42,053 nucleotides of DNA from an uncultured Mycoplasmatota bacterium (GTDB taxonomy: Bacteria; Bacillota_I; Bacilli_A; RF39; UBA660): positions 1 through 42,053 of the forward strand of contig CAMZCT010000016.1 of assembly GCA_947305065.1 (NCBI GenBank), given 5' to 3'. Below, piece after piece: positions 33,809 to 41,143 of the stretch. A program made the translations under genes and the position numbers. The notes below the pieces were generated by a model, which saw only the letters and a program-made list of their open reading frames with translations, did no database searches and was not told where the DNA came from. Every line of letters begins with the position of its first letter. Within the stretch, counting starts at the first letter, position 1.

Positions 33809-34839
33809 TTTCTTTTTCTCCTTTGTCTACGTAGTATATATTCCCATATTATATTGTCATTTAACAGTAAGAAAACACTATAGTCTTCTGCTTGATAATA
33901 ATTAATAGGTTTTCTAATCTCACTATGAGCATCTATTAATTCTTCAAAACTTTCAACTTTAATAACATCATAATCATCAATATTAGGTAAATCTTTAATA
34001 TTTACTATGATACTATCATAAGTATTTAATATTTTATCTAACTCTAAATCATACTTATAATTTCTTTTATATACTCTTTTACTTCTAATAAGTACAAATA
34101 TTAAGAATACAGCAAGTAAACTACAGAATAATCCTAATAAAACTAATACACTATAGAAGACACCATCTTCTTTAACCGTCTTCTTTATTTCTTTAACATT
34201 ATTAGAAGCATCACTATCTATTGAAGCTTCAATTGCTAATTCCGATAATGGTAATTTTAATACTAAATTACTATTTATTGGTGTTTCTATTTCTTTAGTA
34301 TTAACATTACTATCAATTACTAAATAGACACTCAATAAACCAGTTGAATTAGTTAAACCAACACTCTTCTTAAAACTATTTAATAATTCATTATATTCAT
34401 TATAATTTAAACTTACTTGTTGATTAATTGAATAATTAGGCTTATTAGTTACCTTTTCTGTTATTTCTTTAGTAATATCTATTTCCTTTGTCCAATAATT
34501 ACCTGTCGTATCAGCTTTATTAGATTCTATTTTAGCCATTACTTTATATTTATATTCCGCATCTACTTCATCACTAAAATCTATATTATATTTATAATTA
34601 ATTTCAATATGATCTATTAAACTAGTAATATAGGTCTTACCCTTTTCTATATAATCCTCTTCAAAGAAATCATTATCTTTTAAATACACTTTATAATCTA
34701 TATCATTATCTTCTTGATACTTTAAAGATACAATCTTTTTAGTATTTAAACCAATGTATAAACTACCTATTCCTATTACTAAGAATATTAAAAAGAATAC
34801 AAAAATTAATAATTGTCTTCTTGCATACGACTTTCTCAT
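33805..34839 (-). CDS. DUF5305 membrane protein
   Basis: A 344-residue protein with a membrane helix at about 10-28, an extracellular beta-rich domain (about 35-220), a second helix (about 232-254) and a cytoplasmic domain of about 90 residues with YDSIIVNIKDLPNIDDYDVI. The extracellular part (NYWTKEIDI, PNYSINQQVSLNYNEYNELL) matches my knowledge of DUF5305, a family that accompanies archaeal-type signal peptidases. Its ATG shares a base with the peptidase stop (TAATG) and has AAAGGAG. Its biochemical role is unknown; a scaffold for substrate presentation is a guess from context. Confidence 0.8.
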   Translation of the reverse strand: MRKSYARRQLLIFVFFLIFLVIGIGSLYIGLNTKKIVSLKYQEDNDIDYKVYLKDNDFFEEDYIEKGKTYITSLIDHIEINYKYNIDFSDEVDAEYKYKVMAKIESNKADTTGNYWTKEIDITKEITEKVTNKPNYSINQQVSLNYNEYNELLNSFKKSVGLTNSTGLLSVYLVIDSNVNTKEIETPINSNLVLKLPLSELAIEASIDSDASNNVKEIKKTVKEDGVFYSVLVLLGLFCSLLAVFLIFVLIRSKRVYKRNYKYDLELDKILNTYDSIIVNIKDLPNIDDYDVIKVESFEELIDAHSEIRKPINYYQAEDYSVFLLLNDNIIWEYILRRQRRKRK

Positions 34840-35981
34840 TATTCTGTCTCCTTTCCCGTGTATTCATCATTAAACCATAATGTTGGATACCCTATATATT
34901 TGATACTATAATTTACTACTCCTAATAGCTCATCTTCTTCAACTTCCCAAGCATCAGGAGCATTATTAGCATCACCCTTAGTTTTAATTATATAATTATC
35001 ATCAATTTTTTGAATCTTAACTATTCTATGCGTTATTATTCTTCCACTCTTCTTAAATGCTATTATATCTCCCTCTTTAAGTGTTTTAACATCTACTTTT
35101 TTATATATAATAGCATCCCCTCTATGATATATAGGGACCATAGAATTACTTCCTATCGCTATCATAGTATGAGTAAATATTCCTGATACTAACATTACTA
35201 ATACTATTAGAAAAGCAAATATAGGTGCATATAATAATCTTCTCACTGCTTTATTCCTATATACTTCTACTGTATCTTTATAATGTAATAAATTACTAGT
35301 CGTATAATAAACTACATATGGTAAAGCAACACTAGTAGTAGCATATAAATAGTTACCTAATTTAGGAACTATTGGCATTATGTACTGATATAACGATACA
35401 ACCAGATTAAATATCAAAGATGGTACATAACTAATTTTGTATGTTAAATATGAACATACTGCTTGAATAGAAATAGTTGGTATTACTATCGTTGTTATAA
35501 AGATAAATAACAATTCGTTATCTCTTAAATCATAACCACTTATTTCTATAATAACGTTTAATATTATTAACAATATAGTATATATAACCAATGGTATCTT
35601 CTTATGTTGTGTATTTCTCGCTATTATATATCTCATTATTTCTTCTAAAACAATAATAAATGCATCCAAAGAAATTACTTTTATAAAGTAATCTAATGAT
35701 AAAGACACAGGTGTTTTATTAAATCCTACTATTAATCCTAGTATATAAATAGTTGCCATGTATACAAGTAAACAAGATATAACCATCTTAATAACAGTAT
35801 TTTTAAGATAATTATTATCTTTCATTATACCGAATCTACTAACTAAATATACAGCTAGAACTATAATAGCTATATTTTGAAATAACACACTTTTATATAC
35901 AATATTAAACATTATAATAGAAATAAATAATAATAATTCTATAATGTATATTTCATATTTTTTCATACTATGCAACCCCAT
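34839..35981 (-). CDS. SipW-like signal peptidase I with large multi-helix N-terminal extension
   Basis: A 380-residue protein (375 if the ATG at 35966 is used). Residues 1-230 contain about seven membrane helices with no known domain. The last helix (252-270) leads into the peptidase: catalytic Ser280 in IAIGSNSMVPIYHRGD, GDIIAFKKSG, His318 in RIITHRIV where ordinary bacterial signal peptidases have Lys, and Asp337 in KGDANNAPD. The Ser/His arrangement is that of the archaeal/ER group, including SipW of Bacillus, which matures TasA. It lies directly after a TasA-like gene and before DUF5305 and the Hint protein, its likely substrates. Confidence 0.9.
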   Translation of the reverse strand: MGLHSMKKYEIYIIELLLFISIIMFNIVYKSVLFQNIAIIVLAVYLVSRFGIMKDNNYLKNTVIKMVISCLLVYMATIYILGLIVGFNKTPVSLSLDYFIKVISLDAFIIVLEEIMRYIIARNTQHKKIPLVIYTILLIILNVIIEISGYDLRDNELLFIFITTIVIPTISIQAVCSYLTYKISYVPSLIFNLVVSLYQYIMPIVPKLGNYLYATTSVALPYVVYYTTSNLLHYKDTVEVYRNKAVRRLLYAPIFAFLIVLVMLVSGIFTHTMIAIGSNSMVPIYHRGDAIIYKKVDVKTLKEGDIIAFKKSGRIITHRIVKIQKIDDNYIIKTKGDANNAPDAWEVEEDELLGVVNYSIKYIGYPTLWFNDEYTGKETE

Positions 35982-35986
35982 TTATC

Positions 35987-36023
35987 ATTATAGGAATTAT
36001 CTCCAAGAGATAATTCCTATAAT
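35987..36023 (-). other. 17-bp perfect hairpin between the TasA-like gene and the signal peptidase gene
   Basis: ATTATAGGAATTATCTC pairs with its exact complement around the three-base loop caa. On the minus strand no T run follows, so full termination is not expected. It may protect the subunit mRNA or partially reduce downstream expression. Confidence 0.7.
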
Positions 36024-36032
36024 ATATGGTTA

Positions 36033-36593
36033 TTAACTTATAGCATCTTCATAATCGAAAGCAGCAGATAAGTTTACTGTTTGATCTTGTTCACTAGGTA
36101 AGTCTGCAGCATCTGCAGGTAATAAATACTTAACTGTTACTACTACAGAATGAGAACCTTCAGCAGCTAGAGGGAAATTCAAATTACTTGTAGTTGAAGT
36201 ATATTCTTCTCCAGCATAAGTGATGGTATAACTTACATATTTGGCTTGATCAGCAGTTAATCCAGACATTGTAATACCAGTCATTTTAGCATCAATAGTA
36301 CCAAAGTTTTTAGCAGATATCCTAAATGAATAAACATCACCTGGTTTATTTAATGTTACAGTAAATGACACATTAGTATTACTCAAAGTTGGTGCTGGAC
36401 TAGCAGTAATGGTAGATGTTTCAGTAAATGTAGTTGTATCAAAATGAACATCCCATTTAGCTTTTTTGAATGTTGCTGTACTACTAGAAATTGATAAATT
36501 CTGAGAGAATGCAGCAAAACCTACAGCCATAACTAGTAATGTTATACTTAAAATTACTATTACATAATTTTGAACATTATTTTCCTTTCTCAT
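36033..36593 (-). CDS. TasA/camelysin-like secreted fibre subunit
   Basis: A 186-residue protein with the signal typical of SipW substrates, ITLLVMAVGFAAFSQNLSIS, followed by a single beta-sandwich domain. That domain has FKKAKWDVHF, the 'vsFtVtLnkPGDvYSFrI' pattern at about 95-113, and TVKYLLPADAADLP. The domain and the context place it in the TasA/CalY group, whose members polymerise into extracellular fibres in Bacillus. No Cys and no anchor. GGAGG precedes the ATG, and a -35/-10 pair lies just upstream. As the first gene of the operon, with a hairpin after it, it is likely the most abundant product. Confidence 0.85.
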   Translation of the reverse strand: MRKENNVQNYVIVILSITLLVMAVGFAAFSQNLSISSSTATFKKAKWDVHFDTTTFTETSTITASPAPTLSNTNVSFTVTLNKPGDVYSFRISAKNFGTIDAKMTGITMSGLTADQAKYVSYTITYAGEEYTSTTSNLNFPLAAEGSHSVVVTVKYLLPADAADLPSEQDQTVNLSAAFDYEDAIS

Positions 36594-36616
36594 ATCTTAT
36601 CCTCCATTCTATTATA

Positions 36617-36645
36617 ATTTTATCACACCACTTTTTGAGTGTAAA
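36617..36645 (-). promoter_or_regulatory. Promoter of the surface-fibre operon
   Basis: TTTACA and TAAAAT are separated by 17 bases on the minus strand, giving a leader of roughly 15-20 bases before the TasA-like start. Confidence 0.65.
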
Positions 36646-36673
36646 GAAATACATTAATACTTTTGTAAAAACA

Positions 36674-36704
36674 TAAAAAAAGGTTCAAACGTAACATTTG
36701 AACC
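36674..36704 (-). terminator. Terminator upstream of the surface-fibre operon
   Basis: GGTTCAAA / TTTGAACC with a seven-base loop is followed on the minus strand by seven T. It overlaps the stop of the preceding gene, so the fibre operon starts from its own promoter. Confidence 0.85.
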
Positions 36705-37780
36705 TACCAAAAACACACTGCATTACCATTATAATAATAAGAACCTTCACCATTATTTTTTATTTTATCTTCTAATCTTGGCCCTGTTGATCTATATTGT
36801 GTAAAGCAAGCAAATACAGCATCTTCAGCAGCCTGGTATTTATCATTATAACCTTCATCAGAGGTGTCAGGCCATTCAATTTCACTTATACAAGAGTCAT
36901 ATTCCTTAGGCAAATAAAAACTATATCTATTTGAATTAGGAGTAGCATTATTATATTCAATAGATCTGTCCAATACATTTTTATGTTCACTATCTAACTC
37001 TCTATAATTATCAGTATTTTTAAATTCAGCAAAAGTCATTCCATCTAGATAATTATATTCAAACTCTCCAGCGTTTTCACAAATATGAGTTTTAATTATA
37101 AATACTCTATTTCTGTCTATCTCAACATAAGTGTCTACTTCTATTCTAATCTTTTCTAAAGCCAAGACCATAACTGGTATCATTAACATCATAATTATAA
37201 TGAATACTTTTCCTTTTTTACTCTTTACTACTAATGCTAGAATAGCACTCATTATCGCAATAATAACTACTATTTTTATTAAATCACTTGTACTTGTTTC
37301 TGGATTTGTTGTAAATCTCATTACCCCATTATCTATTACATCTTCTGATTCATTAGATAATTCTATAGCTACACTATTATTTTCTGAGTATTTACCATTA
37401 ACAAATTTATCATTATCGATATCTTTAACATAAGTAATAACTACTACCATGTTAATTTCACTTTTTGCTTTAAGTATTTTTTCATTACTATCTAATTGAT
37501 ATTCATATTTAATAAATTTTCCTTCATTAAAAGTACTACTATTATCTATTTCATAGTCTTTATCACTATTATTTCTAATAACTAATTTATATTTAATAAA
37601 TTCATCTCTTTTAGTAAACTTTAATTTAAAATCTAGTTTTAAATCATTAAATTTTGCTGGTTCTAATTCTACTACAGCAGCCGATTTATCTACTAGTTCT
37701 AATTTCTTAATTTCTACATCTTTAGCACTTACTAAAAATGGTACCATCAACAATACTACTAAAAATAATATTTTCTTCAT
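36704..37780 (-). CDS. Two-helix envelope protein, paralog of the 12 kb protein
   Basis: About 358 residues from the ATG at 37780, which has AGGTGAT five bases upstream; an earlier in-frame ATG has none. The order is signal peptide (ends LVSA), extracellular TasA-like beta domain, two membrane helices in the middle (IVVIIAIMSAILALVV, then VFIIIMMLMIPVMVLAL) and a second outside domain with Cys and GMTFAEFKNT. This repeats the design of the protein at 12026-13018, with similarity across the first domain. It stands directly upstream of the TasA-like operon in the same orientation. The likely role is envelope anchoring or assembly for that system, which is inference only. Confidence 0.77.
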   Translation of the reverse strand: MKKILFLVVLLMVPFLVSAKDVEIKKLELVDKSAAVVELEPAKFNDLKLDFKLKFTKRDEFIKYKLVIRNNSDKDYEIDNSSTFNEGKFIKYEYQLDSNEKILKAKSEINMVVVITYVKDIDNDKFVNGKYSENNSVAIELSNESEDVIDNGVMRFTTNPETSTSDLIKIVVIIAIMSAILALVVKSKKGKVFIIIMMLMIPVMVLALEKIRIEVDTYVEIDRNRVFIIKTHICENAGEFEYNYLDGMTFAEFKNTDNYRELDSEHKNVLDRSIEYNNATPNSNRYSFYLPKEYDSCISEIEWPDTSDEGYNDKYQAAEDAVFACFTQYRSTGPRLEDKIKNNGEGSYYYNGNAVCFW

Positions 37781-37847
37781 ATAATCACCTATCCTATTAT
37801 AATTATACATTATTTTTACAATTAATTAAAGTGTTCTAATAGAAAAA

Positions 37848-37874
37848 GGACAATGATATCATTTATCATTGTCC
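37848..37874 (-). terminator. Terminator of the phospholipase-C-like gene
   Basis: GGACAATGATA / TATCATTGTCC with a five-base loop is followed on the minus strand by TTTTTCT. Confidence 0.8.
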
Positions 37875-37883
37875 CTTATTTAT

Positions 37884-38573
37884 TTAATTTAACTCTTTTA
37901 TCTTATCCCTAATATATTCTAAACAATCTTTTAATAAGTTATCTAATTCTTCTTCCGTAAATAAAACATATTCTGTATTTTCTCCCTTAGTAATTTTTAA
38001 AAAATTATCCACATAATCTTTATGTAAATATTCTATTCTTTCTTTTACATTTTCCTCACTAACAAAATTATCTTTTAATAATTTTATAGACTTATTAATT
38101 CTTTCTACTTCTTCTGGAAATATAACCTCTTCTTTAGCAAATATTCTTTTACCATATAATTCTAAGTCCTTATGTTTATATATATATGTTAACCTATAAT
38201 CATCTTTAACATCAATTATTTCTCCACTAACTGTTTTAATACCAACTACTTCATTATTATCTTGTACCCATTTATTATAATAAATATATTCATTATAGAA
38301 ATTATCTGTTAATAGATGAACGTAATAGCCTTTTATCAAGTCATTATCTAAACAATCCTTATAATCCTTTTTAAAACTTTCTATGTCTACCATATTTTCA
38401 TAAGGACACTTAGGGAATTTAAGCTTTCCATAATAATGAGCTATAAATCTTTTTACTTTCCATCCATAATCAGTATCAGGTATTAAACTACCAAATAAGA
38501 ACTCATCCTTATCCATTTTATTATCTTTTAATAACTCTTTTCCTATTTTTAAATGTATAGACCAACTTGGCAT
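37884..38573 (-). CDS. Zinc-dependent phospholipase C-like protein
   Basis: A 229-residue soluble protein that starts MPSWSIHLKIGKELLK. It has FGSLIPDTDYGW, FIAHYYGKLKF and KGYYVHLLTDNFYNEYIY, the His/Asp pattern of the bacterial zinc-dependent phospholipase C-like family (an early His, D-x-D, H, and H-x3-D). There is no signal peptide, so a cytoplasmic phosphodiesterase or unknown hydrolase is more likely than a secreted lipase. GGTGAT precedes the ATG. It has its own terminator and lies 50 bases after the DUF3419-like gene. Confidence 0.75.
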   Translation of the reverse strand: MPSWSIHLKIGKELLKDNKMDKDEFLFGSLIPDTDYGWKVKRFIAHYYGKLKFPKCPYENMVDIESFKKDYKDCLDNDLIKGYYVHLLTDNFYNEYIYYNKWVQDNNEVVGIKTVSGEIIDVKDDYRLTYIYKHKDLELYGKRIFAKEEVIFPEEVERINKSIKLLKDNFVSEENVKERIEYLHKDYVDNFLKITKGENTEYVLFTEEELDNLLKDCLEYIRDKIKELN

Positions 38574-38603
38574 ATTATCACCATCTTGATTATAAATAAA
38601 AAA

Positions 38604-38626
38604 TAGAGATTAGTAAATAATCTCTA
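38604..38626 (-). terminator. Terminator of the DUF3419-like gene
   Basis: TAGAGATTA / TAATCTCTA with loop gtaaa is followed on the minus strand by TTTTTTATTT. Confidence 0.8.
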
Positions 38627-39445
38627 ATTGTATCTTGTCAATATTTTAACTGGTTCCCCACCATTTTCTAAACTTGGATAATTCTTAAAACTTTGTACTT
38701 GTATACTAGGTAATTGATGATGATATACACATATTCCATTTTCTTTTAATAATGGATAAAAATTCTCTTGAACAAATTTTAAATAAGCTTCTTCATCATA
38801 TTCACTATCTCTATATAAATGATCAAATACATTAGATAGCATAATTAGTTTATATGTCCCCTTATTTAAACTTTTACTTACATGATATATATCACTTAAA
38901 TAGAAGTTAATTTTAGTTTTAAATAAAGCTTCTTTTAATAAATCATAAGAATTTGTATAATCCGATTCAAAAGCAATAGGATATGAAAATAGTTTTAATA
39001 AATATAATTTATTATTACCTGAAGCATATACATAGTCCCAAAACAATCTTGCTTCTGTATCTAAGTACTGTTTAAATCTTTCATAGTATTTAACATTATA
39101 CATTTCATTTATATTTCCCCCACGTAGAGGAAAGAATTTTAAATACTCTGCTTTTTCCAAACCCATAATAGCAGATTTCTTAATCTCCATTACATAATAT
39201 TGTAGAGGGTTACAATCAAATGTATCTACTTCTTTAGCACCATTTATAATACATATAAATATTTGATCACCACTACCACATACTGTTAATACTTTTTCAC
39301 CAGTAATATCAATTTTCTTAATATATCCTAGTCTCTCATTAGTACTAAAATAACCTCTTTTTAACTTACTATTTACTTTTTGAGCATTATCATAATCTTC
39401 ATTGATAAGATATACTGCTCTTAGAGAATCATTAATAACATCCAT
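38624..39445 (-). CDS. DUF3419 / BtaA-like SAM-dependent transferase
   Basis: A 273-residue protein with a Rossmann-type SAM site: KVLTVCGSGDQIFICIINGA, then VDTFDCNPLQYYVMEIKKSA. This pattern belongs to DUF3419, whose known member BtaA moves the 3-amino-3-carboxypropyl group of SAM to diacylglycerol in betaine-lipid synthesis. At 273 residues it is shorter than BtaA, and whether it shares that reaction is unknown; it may be an ordinary methyltransferase. AAGGGGG precedes the ATG. The next gene is phospholipase-like, so a lipid link is possible but unproven. Confidence 0.7.
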   Translation of the reverse strand: MDVINDSLRAVYLINEDYDNAQKVNSKLKRGYFSTNERLGYIKKIDITGEKVLTVCGSGDQIFICIINGAKEVDTFDCNPLQYYVMEIKKSAIMGLEKAEYLKFFPLRGGNINEMYNVKYYERFKQYLDTEARLFWDYVYASGNNKLYLLKLFSYPIAFESDYTNSYDLLKEALFKTKINFYLSDIYHVSKSLNKGTYKLIMLSNVFDHLYRDSEYDEEAYLKFVQENFYPLLKENGICVYHHQLPSIQVQSFKNYPSLENGGEPVKILTRYN

Positions 39446-39505
39446 ATTAATACCCCCTTTACAAGGGGATATATTAACATAATATGGATAAAATCACAAA
39501 TTTTA

Positions 39506-39531
39506 AAAGACATGTTATTAAACATGTCTTT
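39506..39531 (-). terminator. Terminator of the 159-residue gene
   Basis: AAAGACATGTT / AACATGTCTTT with loop atta is followed on the minus strand by TTTAAAATTT. Confidence 0.75.
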
Positions 39532-39532
39532 C

Positions 39533-40012
39533 TTACATTTTCATACTACCATCAATTATTTCTTGATATTTTTTTACAGCTTCAAGGAAGTTATTTCCAA
39601 GCTTTACTTCATCAGGAGCAATTCCGAATTGTTGAAATGTACTAACTGCTACAAATGGGTCCTCAGGTAATTCCTTATTTGCTATCTCTTCAGTATTTTT
39701 AATAGCATCATTATCATAGAATACTATTTGATTAGTTGTACCAGTATATACATATAATCCATCATCAGTTCTATAAGCTCCCATTAATCTAGTAGCATCC
39801 GAATCTCCATAGAATATAGCTTTATTTCCGTCAGATCCGACAGAAACTCTATAACCTTTACTATGTAATGTAATATCAACTGAATTAGGACGATTAATCA
39901 ATCCTTTACAAATTACTGGCAACTCATTCGGAAGAAGAAGTCTTACCTTATAAGGAACATCTCCCATTTCGCTTAATTTACTTTCTAATTCCAAAACTAA
40001 ATCATATTTCAT
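39533..40012 (-). CDS. Conserved-looking cytoplasmic protein of unknown function
   Basis: A 159-residue protein without signal peptide or membrane helix. A beta-rich middle (VDITLHSKGYRVSVGSDGNK, then AIFYGDSDATRLMGAYRTDD) is followed by a helical end (NNFLEAVKKYQEIID). No family recognised. The ribosome site AGGAGGTATAGAT is among the strongest in the window and is identical to one of the internal sites in the giant sigma gene. It is a single-gene unit with its own terminator. Confidence 0.75.
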   Translation of the reverse strand: MKYDLVLELESKLSEMGDVPYKVRLLLPNELPVICKGLINRPNSVDITLHSKGYRVSVGSDGNKAIFYGDSDATRLMGAYRTDDGLYVYTGTTNQIVFYDNDAIKNTEEIANKELPEDPFVAVSTFQQFGIAPDEVKLGNNFLEAVKKYQEIIDGSMKM

Positions 40013-40056
40013 ATCTATACCTCCTAAGTATACTTGTATTATAACACTTAATTAAC

Positions 40057-40218
40057 TTATTTCATAGTTTTTCCTAGTCTTACTATTTCACCAAATTCAT
40101 TAATAATAAAATTTTCGTCTATTTCCTCTTCTTCATCAGGTTCAAACTCAAAAAGATCTTCTTTTTCTTTTAAATCTTCTTTATGCTCTTTTAACATCTG
40201 TTCGTATAAAACTTTCAT
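40057..40218 (-). CDS. Small acidic protein, 53 residues
   Basis: Begins MKVLYEQMLKEHKEDLKEK, then an acidic middle (FEFEPDEEEEIDENF) and ends NEFGEIVRLGKTMK. No membrane helix. The ribosome site is weak, and a TATAAT at about 40231-40236 leaves only a few bases of leader, so it may be almost leaderless. It precedes the 159-residue gene by 44 bases on the same strand. No family recognised. Confidence 0.55.
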   Translation of the reverse strand: MKVLYEQMLKEHKEDLKEKEDLFEFEPDEEEEIDENFIINEFGEIVRLGKTMK

Positions 40219-40317
40219 CTTATGACAATATTATAACATATAACCACCCTATATAAATACTATCAGATTATTAAAGTAATAATTAGTAATTTTTGCTATA
40301 ATATTAGTGGTGATTAT

Positions 40318-40887
40318 ATGAATAGTTTTACTGTTGATTATCAACTATCTACTGGATTAACTAACATTATAATATTAATAGTTAGTATTTATTCCTTACT
40401 AACTATTAAAAAGAAAGAATGGAAATTATTCTTTCTATTAATGTCTATTGATTCTTTTTTAGGTAGTATAGTTCATTTAATAAGATTTAATATTATTATA
40501 GATAGTATTATTTGGATTACTTTATCCATTACTTTTGTTTTAACTATTAATACTTTATTAAATATATTTTTAAAAATTAAAATAAAGTATTGTTTATTAT
40601 TATCATTAATACTAAGTATTGTCTTATTAATTCAATTATTCTTAAAAGTAAACTTCTTACTTACTTTTACTATATATGTTTTATTAGTTATGATAATTAC
40701 TTTTTATAGTATTATTAAAAATAATTATAAGAATAAAATATGGTTTATAATTGGTTATTTAGTACAAGTAATTGGTGGTATTATCTTTTTATCTAAAATT
40801 AGTATTCCTTATTTAAACTACAATGGTATATATCACTTATTTATGGCTTTAACACTAATATTCTTCACTATAGGCATTAAAAGATAA
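40318..40887 (+). CDS. Polytopic membrane protein (DUF6962-like)
   Basis: A 189-residue, very hydrophobic protein with six or seven membrane helices. Histidines lie in FLGSIVHLIRF near residue 53 and YNGIYHLFMALTLIFF near 173. The final motif recalls DUF6962 and, more loosely, ceramidase-like seven-helix hydrolases that use membrane His residues. That link is weak. GGTGATT precedes the ATG. It is one of few plus-strand genes and ends in its own terminator. Confidence 0.65.
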   Translation: MNSFTVDYQLSTGLTNIIILIVSIYSLLTIKKKEWKLFFLLMSIDSFLGSIVHLIRFNIIIDSIIWITLSITFVLTINTLLNIFLKIKIKYCLLLSLILSIVLLIQLFLKVNFLLTFTIYVLLVMIITFYSIIKNNYKNKIWFIIGYLVQVIGGIIFLSKISIPYLNYNGIYHLFMALTLIFFTIGIKR

Positions 40888-40903
40888 ACGATAGTTTATC
40901 TTT
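40880..40903 (+). terminator. Terminator of the polytopic membrane-protein gene
   Basis: AAAGATAAAC / GTTTATCTTT with loop gata is followed by T on the plus strand. Confidence 0.8.
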
Positions 40904-41073
40904 TTTTAATACCATTACTAAATGTATTTATAATCTCTTTAAATTCTTCAAAGGTATTAGCTACTTTAAAATAATCATAAATACTTTCTCTCTTCAACTT
41001 CTAACCACCCAGTACGTATAACATTTTTTAGTTTATTAGCTAACAAATAAAAATTCAAGACTTTCTCAGTCAT
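40896..41073 (-). pseudogene. Remnant of a YfbR-like HD hydrolase gene
   Basis: The intact start has AAGGA six bases upstream and reads MTEKVLNFYLLANKLKNVIR, then TGW. This is the N-terminus typical of small YfbR/HDDC2-like HD proteins (compare LKNIYRQGWL of the gene at 4939-5553). The frame stops after 32 codons. A second frame then stays open to 40896, including ESIYDYFKVANTFEEFKEII. The catalytic middle, about 120 residues with the HD motif, is absent, so an internal deletion plus a frameshift is likely. Confidence 0.55.
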
Positions 41074-41143
41074 TATTATTCCTTCTTTTCAAAACTTATA
41101 TTAGCATTCAGAGATTACCATTTCAAATAAATTAGGACAAATC

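Noticed and set aside
41101..41130. Short inverted repeat TAGGA-caaa-TCCTA after the HNH gene as a terminator
   Set aside because: The stem is only five bases and the T content after it on the minus strand is broken. Too weak to call.
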